Shown piece by piece: positions 60,430 to 64,000 of a stretch of 64,000 bases of DNA. Both the position numbers and the translations under genes were made by a program. Each line of letters starts with the position of its first letter. Position 1 is the first letter of the stretch. The stretch comes from Geminicoccaceae bacterium SCSIO 64248 (GTDB lineage: Bacteria; Pseudomonadota; Alphaproteobacteria; Geminicoccales; Geminicoccaceae), in the NCBI GenBank assembly GCA_029814805.1, contig CP122394.1:124001-188000 (forward strand), given 5' to 3'. A model generated the notes under the pieces. It ran no database searches, was not told the origin of the DNA, and saw nothing but the letters and a program-made list of their open reading frames with translations.

Positions 60430-61280
60430 ACAAAAGGACAGCCGAGCCGCACCGGAACTGGGCCGCGCTCAGCCGGGCCGAACGCGATGCCGCCTACAAC
60501 AACAACGCGGCCGTGCCCGACAGCGCCGATCTGATCGCACGGCGCGACGAAGCCTCCGCCCAATTCCGCGCCGCCCATCCGGGCGGATTGGACAAGGCCT
60601 ACGGTCCGTATGAGCGCAACGCATTCGACCTCTACCCGGCCGCGGATGCGACCGCGCCGTGCCTGATCTTTGTCCATGGCGGCTACTGGCAGCGCAACTC
60701 GCGCGAGGTCTTCGCTGCGTTCGCGGAAGGCCTGACCGCGTCCGGTTGGTCGGTCGCGATTCCCAGCCATCGCCTGGCGCCGGATGTGACGCTGGACGCG
60801 ATCGTCACTGAAATTGCTCAGGCGATCGACTGGCTGGCCGGCAACGGAGCCGAGCACGGCATCGCGGGTCCGCTCGTGCTCTCGGGCTGGTCGGCGGGCG
60901 GCCATTTGACTGCGATGCATCTGGATCATCCCAAGGTCGTGGCTGGGCTGGCGATCTCCGGCATCTACGAGCTCGGCCCTCTGCGCGACACCTTCCTCGA
61001 CCAGGCGCTTCGTCTGAGCGACGAGGCGATCGAGACGCTATCGCCGCTGCGCCTGCCGGTCGTCGCCAAGCCGCTTGCGATCGCCTACGGCACGGCCGAG
61101 GTCCCAGCGCTGGTCCACGACTCACGCGCGTTCCATGCGATGCGTGCCGCTGCGCACGCGCCGGGACCATTGATCCCGGTCGCAGGAGCCGACCACTTCT
61201 CGATTCTGGAGGAGTTCCGCCGGCCCGACGGTCTGCTCTGCCGTGCGGCACGCGATCTGATGGACGGCATGGCCGCATGA
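60426..61280 (+). CDS. Alpha/beta hydrolase, arylformamidase-like
   Basis: A 284-residue hydrolase. The oxyanion motif is IFVHGGYWQRNSREVFAAFA (HGGYW), the nucleophile is in LVLSGWSAGGHLTAM, and the catalytic His is in VAGADHFSILEEF near the C-terminus. The N-terminal TRAERDAAYNNNAAVP-like part is typical of kynurenine-formamidase-like proteins, which hydrolyse N-formyl or ester bonds. It overlaps both neighbours by four bases (ATGA), so it surely acts in the same pathway as the amidohydrolase and the molybdoenzyme. Confidence 0.9.
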   Translation: MNKRTAEPHRNWAALSRAERDAAYNNNAAVPDSADLIARRDEASAQFRAAHPGGLDKAYGPYERNAFDLYPAADATAPCLIFVHGGYWQRNSREVFAAFAEGLTASGWSVAIPSHRLAPDVTLDAIVTEIAQAIDWLAGNGAEHGIAGPLVLSGWSAGGHLTAMHLDHPKVVAGLAISGIYELGPLRDTFLDQALRLSDEAIETLSPLRLPVVAKPLAIAYGTAEVPALVHDSRAFHAMRAAAHAPGPLIPVAGADHFSILEEFRRPDGLLCRAARDLMDGMAA

Positions 61281-63652
61281 GCATGGAGCCCGCCAGTGGA
61301 ACGGAGCAGGGGGTTGGCGCGCGACTGCCGCGCAAGGAGGATGACCGGCTGATGCGCGGACGCGGCCAGTATGTCGGCGACATTCGATTGCCGGGCATGC
61401 AGGACGTGGCGTTCGTGCGCAGCCCGGTCGCGCACGGGCGCTTGCGCGGGATATCGGTTCCGGACGCGTTGCAGGGCCGGGTGTTCACCGCGAAGGATCT
61501 TGAGAGCGTCCGGCCGATCCGCGCGGTCTCCGGCCTCCCCGGCTTCAAGGTCTCCGCGCAGCCTCCGCTCGCGCGCGACAAGGTCCGCCATGTCGGCGAA
61601 CTGGTTGCCATCTGCCTGGCGCCGAGCCGTGCGGAAGCCGAGGACATCGCCCAGCAGGTCGTGCTCGACATTGAGGAACTGCCGGTGGTCCACGACATGA
61701 TCGCCGCGCGCTCGCCCGACGCTGCCCGTCTGCACGAGGACTGGGACGACAACATCTTCCTCGAAACACGGGTCGACATCGCGATTGAACAGGCGTTCGA
61801 CGCGCCGATCCAGGTCAGCCGGACCATCTCGACCGCGCGCCAGTGCATGGCGCCGCTCGAGGGGAGGGGAGCTGTCGCCCATCTCGACCATAGGCTCGAC
61901 CAACTGACGTTTCATACCGCCAGCCAGATGCCGCACATCGTCCGCAGCGGCCTGGCCGAGTGCTTGGGCATCGAGGAAGGCCGCATCCGCATCGTCTCGC
62001 CCGATGTCGGCGGCGGCTTCGGCTACAAGGGCATCCTGCTGGCCGAGGAAATCTGCCTGGGATGGCTCGCTCTGCGCAACGGCCATCCCGTGCGCTGGCT
62101 GGAAGACCGGCGCGAGCACCTGACCGCCAACGCGAACTGCCGCGAGCATCACTACGAGATCACGGTCTATGCCGACCGTGATGGCCGGCTGCGCGGCATC
62201 GATTGCGAGGCGACGGTCGATAGCGGCGCATACTCGGCCTATCCGTTCTCGGCCTGCCTGGAAGCCGCGCAGGTCGCGAGCATCCTGCCGGGCCCGTATG
62301 ACGTTCCGGCCTATCGCTGCCGGACCTGGTCGGTCGCGACCAACAAATGTCCGATCCTGCCCTATCGCGGCGTCGCGCGGACTGGTGTGTGCTTCGCGCT
62401 AGAGCTGGCACTCGATGCCGTGGCCCAAGCCTGCGGCCTGCCGCCCGAGATTGTGCGCCTGCGCAATCTTGTGCGGCCCGAGCAGATGCCGTTCGACAAC
62501 GTGACGAACAAGCATTTCGACAGCGGTGACTATCCTCAAGCGCTAAACCGTGCCTTAGCGGCGATCGATGTCGAGCGGGTGCGCGAGCGCCAGGCCGAAG
62601 GTGAGCCGGACGGCCGGCGGATTGGCCTTGGTTTCTCAATCTATTGCGAGCAGGCGGCGCACGGTACGTCCGTCTATGCCGGCTGGGGCATACCGATGGT
62701 ACCGGGTCACGAGCAAGCCTGCGCGCGCCTCACGCCTGATGGCGGGCTCGAGCTTCGGATCGGCGCCCATTCGCATGGCCAGGGCCTGGAGACGACGCTG
62801 GCCCAGATCGCCAACGCGACCCTGGGCGTGCCGGTCGCGCGCACGCGCGTCGTATTGGGCGACACCGCCATGACGCCGTACTCGACCGGAAGCTGGGGCT
62901 CGCGTGTCATGGTCATGGCGGGTGGCGCGGTCGCGACGGCATGCGGCCAGCTGGCGGAGCGCGCCCGGCGGATCGGTGCCCATCTCCTGCAGGCCAATCC
63001 GAACGACGTGCGTTTCGAGGACGGGCGCGTGATCGGTCCGTCCGGCGATGTCGGCCTCGCCGAGATCGCCCATGTCTGGTACCGCCGGCCGCAGGACCTG
63101 CCTGACGACATTGATCCCGGTGGGCTCGAGGTCACCGCAGGCTACAAGCCGGAGCGCGACAGCGGCACGTTCAGCTACGCGGCTCATGCCGTCGTGCTGG
63201 CGGTGGATCCCGAGCTCGGCGACGTCGAAATCCTGGACTACGTGATCGTCGAGGACGGCGGCACGCTGGTCAATCCGATGGTGGTCGACGGCCAGATCCT
63301 GGGCGGGCTCGCTCAAGGGGTCGGCACCGCGCTCTACGAGGAGATGCTGTTCGATCCCTCGGGCCAGCCGCTCGCTTCGACCTTGGCGGACTATCTCCTG
63401 CCGGGGGCGACCGAGATTCCGTTGCCGCGGATCGATCACATGGAAACGCCCTCGCCCTACACCCGTTTCGGCGTCAAGGGCATCGGCGAGGGCGGTGCGA
63501 TCGCACCGCCAGCGGCGATCACCAACGCGATCAACGACGCGCTGCGGCCGCTCGGCGCCGAGCTGCTGCATTCGCCGGTCACGCCGCGCCGGATCGTCGA
63601 GGCGGTGCTTGCGGCGAAGGTGCCGCCGGCGCTTTCGGAGCAGGCGGCATGA
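61277..63652 (+). CDS. Xanthine dehydrogenase-family molybdopterin-binding subunit (CoxL-like)
   Basis: A 791-residue large subunit of the molybdenum hydroxylase family. It starts with LPRKEDDRLMRGRGQYVGDI (Ald_Xan_dh N-domain), then molybdopterin-binding blocks PDVGGGFGYKG, CPILPYRGVARTGVCFALEL and GAHSHGQGLETTLAQIANAT, with the conserved active-site Glu in GVKGIGEGGAIAPPAAI near the C-terminus. The CO-dehydrogenase-specific Cys loop (AYRCSFR) is not present, so it is not a true CO dehydrogenase. These enzymes hydroxylate N-heterocycles or aldehydes with water as the oxygen source. ATGA overlaps on both sides. Confidence 0.92.
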   Translation: MSMEPASGTEQGVGARLPRKEDDRLMRGRGQYVGDIRLPGMQDVAFVRSPVAHGRLRGISVPDALQGRVFTAKDLESVRPIRAVSGLPGFKVSAQPPLARDKVRHVGELVAICLAPSRAEAEDIAQQVVLDIEELPVVHDMIAARSPDAARLHEDWDDNIFLETRVDIAIEQAFDAPIQVSRTISTARQCMAPLEGRGAVAHLDHRLDQLTFHTASQMPHIVRSGLAECLGIEEGRIRIVSPDVGGGFGYKGILLAEEICLGWLALRNGHPVRWLEDRREHLTANANCREHHYEITVYADRDGRLRGIDCEATVDSGAYSAYPFSACLEAAQVASILPGPYDVPAYRCRTWSVATNKCPILPYRGVARTGVCFALELALDAVAQACGLPPEIVRLRNLVRPEQMPFDNVTNKHFDSGDYPQALNRALAAIDVERVRERQAEGEPDGRRIGLGFSIYCEQAAHGTSVYAGWGIPMVPGHEQACARLTPDGGLELRIGAHSHGQGLETTLAQIANATLGVPVARTRVVLGDTAMTPYSTGSWGSRVMVMAGGAVATACGQLAERARRIGAHLLQANPNDVRFEDGRVIGPSGDVGLAEIAHVWYRRPQDLPDDIDPGGLEVTAGYKPERDSGTFSYAAHAVVLAVDPELGDVEILDYVIVEDGGTLVNPMVVDGQILGGLAQGVGTALYEEMLFDPSGQPLASTLADYLLPGATEIPLPRIDHMETPSPYTRFGVKGIGEGGAIAPPAAITNAINDALRPLGAELLHSPVTPRRIVEAVLAAKVPPALSEQAA

Positions 63653-64000
63653 AGCCGGCACGCTTTGCCCTCGCGAGACCGCGCGATCTCGAAACGGCAC
63701 TCTCCCTTCTCGCTGAAGCCGGCGAGGCAGGGAAGATCATGGCCGGCGGGCAGTCCTTGGGGCCCATGCTCAATTTGCGCCTGGTCGAACCTGAGTTGGT
63801 GATCGACATCGCTGGTATCGAGGAGCTTCGGCGATTCGGCCATGAGGGCGATCGTCTCGTGATCGGCGCCTGCATCACCCATGCCGATATCGAGGATGGA
63901 CGCGTGCCCGATATCGGCGACGGCGTGCTGGCCCGCGTGGCGTCGGGGATCGCCTACCGAGCGGTGCGCAACCGCGGCACGTTAGGTGGCAGCCTCGCCC
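63649..64000 (+). CDS. FAD-binding subunit of the molybdenum hydroxylase (CoxM-like), partial
   Basis: The first 117 codons of a CoxM-type FAD subunit, cut by the window edge. MKPARFALARPRDLETALSL is the usual start, and IMAGGQSLGPMLNLRLVEPE with AVRNRGTLGGSLA are the FAD-binding motifs of the family. It passes electrons from the large subunit via a [2Fe-2S] subunit, which should be encoded next, beyond the window. It overlaps the large-subunit stop by four bases. Confidence 0.9.
   Translation, partial: MKPARFALARPRDLETALSLLAEAGEAGKIMAGGQSLGPMLNLRLVEPELVIDIAGIEELRRFGHEGDRLVIGACITHADIEDGRVPDIGDGVLARVASGIAYRAVRNRGTLGGSLA

Noticed and set aside
61277-63652. Aerobic carbon monoxide dehydrogenase
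   Set aside because: The CO-specific active-site Cys loop is not seen (YRGVARTG in the corresponding region), so it is a general molybdenum hydroxylase.

Overview
High-GC bacterial chromosome window, almost wholly coding. The gene content points to an alphaproteobacterium, probably Hyphomicrobiales (Rhizobiales): an HWE-type histidine kinase fused to CheB/CheR, a manganese catalase, IS3 and IS5/IS427-type insertion sequences, conjugation-ATPase debris, and CoxL/CoxM-type molybdoenzyme genes. No rRNA, tRNA or universal marker gene was seen, so the taxonomy is inference.

Layout. (a) 0.3-5.3 kb: stress and housekeeping genes (PfpI/DJ-1 protein, Na+/H+ antiporter, zinc alcohol dehydrogenase, an IS3 remnant, Mn catalase). 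(b) 5.7-16.5 kb: a nine-gene minus-strand operon, nearly every junction a 4-base start/stop overlap, for an unidentified glycan or glycoconjugate: sugar epimerase, glycosidase-epimerase fusion, B12-type radical SAM protein, four glycosyltransferases, UDP-glucuronate decarboxylase-like protein and a SAM methyltransferase. (c) 16.7-29.5 kb: a second stress and signalling stretch (SDRs, flavodoxin-like reductase, pyruvate-oxidase-like TPP enzyme, YciF-like ferritin fold protein, CheB-CheR-PAS-HWE kinase with a response regulator, alpha/beta hydrolase, CBS protein), broken by an intact IS3-family element sitting inside a small gene. (d) 29.6-39.2 kb: an accessory island with a DUF2384 antitoxin, an SRAP protein with a small co-transcribed partner, a decayed parDE, a decayed IS5 element, an intact RHH/ParE pair, the C-terminal half of a conjugation ATPase, and a complete 4.2-kb Tn3-family transposon carrying an unknown passenger gene. 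(e) 39.2-42.8 kb: an ECF transporter (S, fused A-A', T) plus phosphoribosyltransferase, behind a structured leader.

(f) 43.1-64.0 kb: three transcription units that appear to form one catabolic regulon. Unit 1 (minus) runs from an enoyl-CoA hydratase-like protein through acyl-CoA dehydrogenase, ADP-forming acyl-CoA synthetase, a five-gene peptide-type ABC transporter and a TauD-like dioxygenase to a MarR regulator. Unit 2 (minus) has a TPP enzyme and two flavin-dependent monooxygenases. Unit 3 (plus, divergent from unit 2) has an amidohydrolase, a formamidase-like hydrolase and a CoxL/CoxM molybdoenzyme running off the window. The same 10-bp palindromic core, AAGYATRCTT, lies in front of all three units. 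I read this as a jointly repressed pathway for uptake and oxidation of an amide-containing or N-heterocyclic compound that is finally activated to a CoA thioester; the substrate is not identifiable from sequence. This regulon and the nine-gene glycan operon are the strongest candidates for undescribed biology here.
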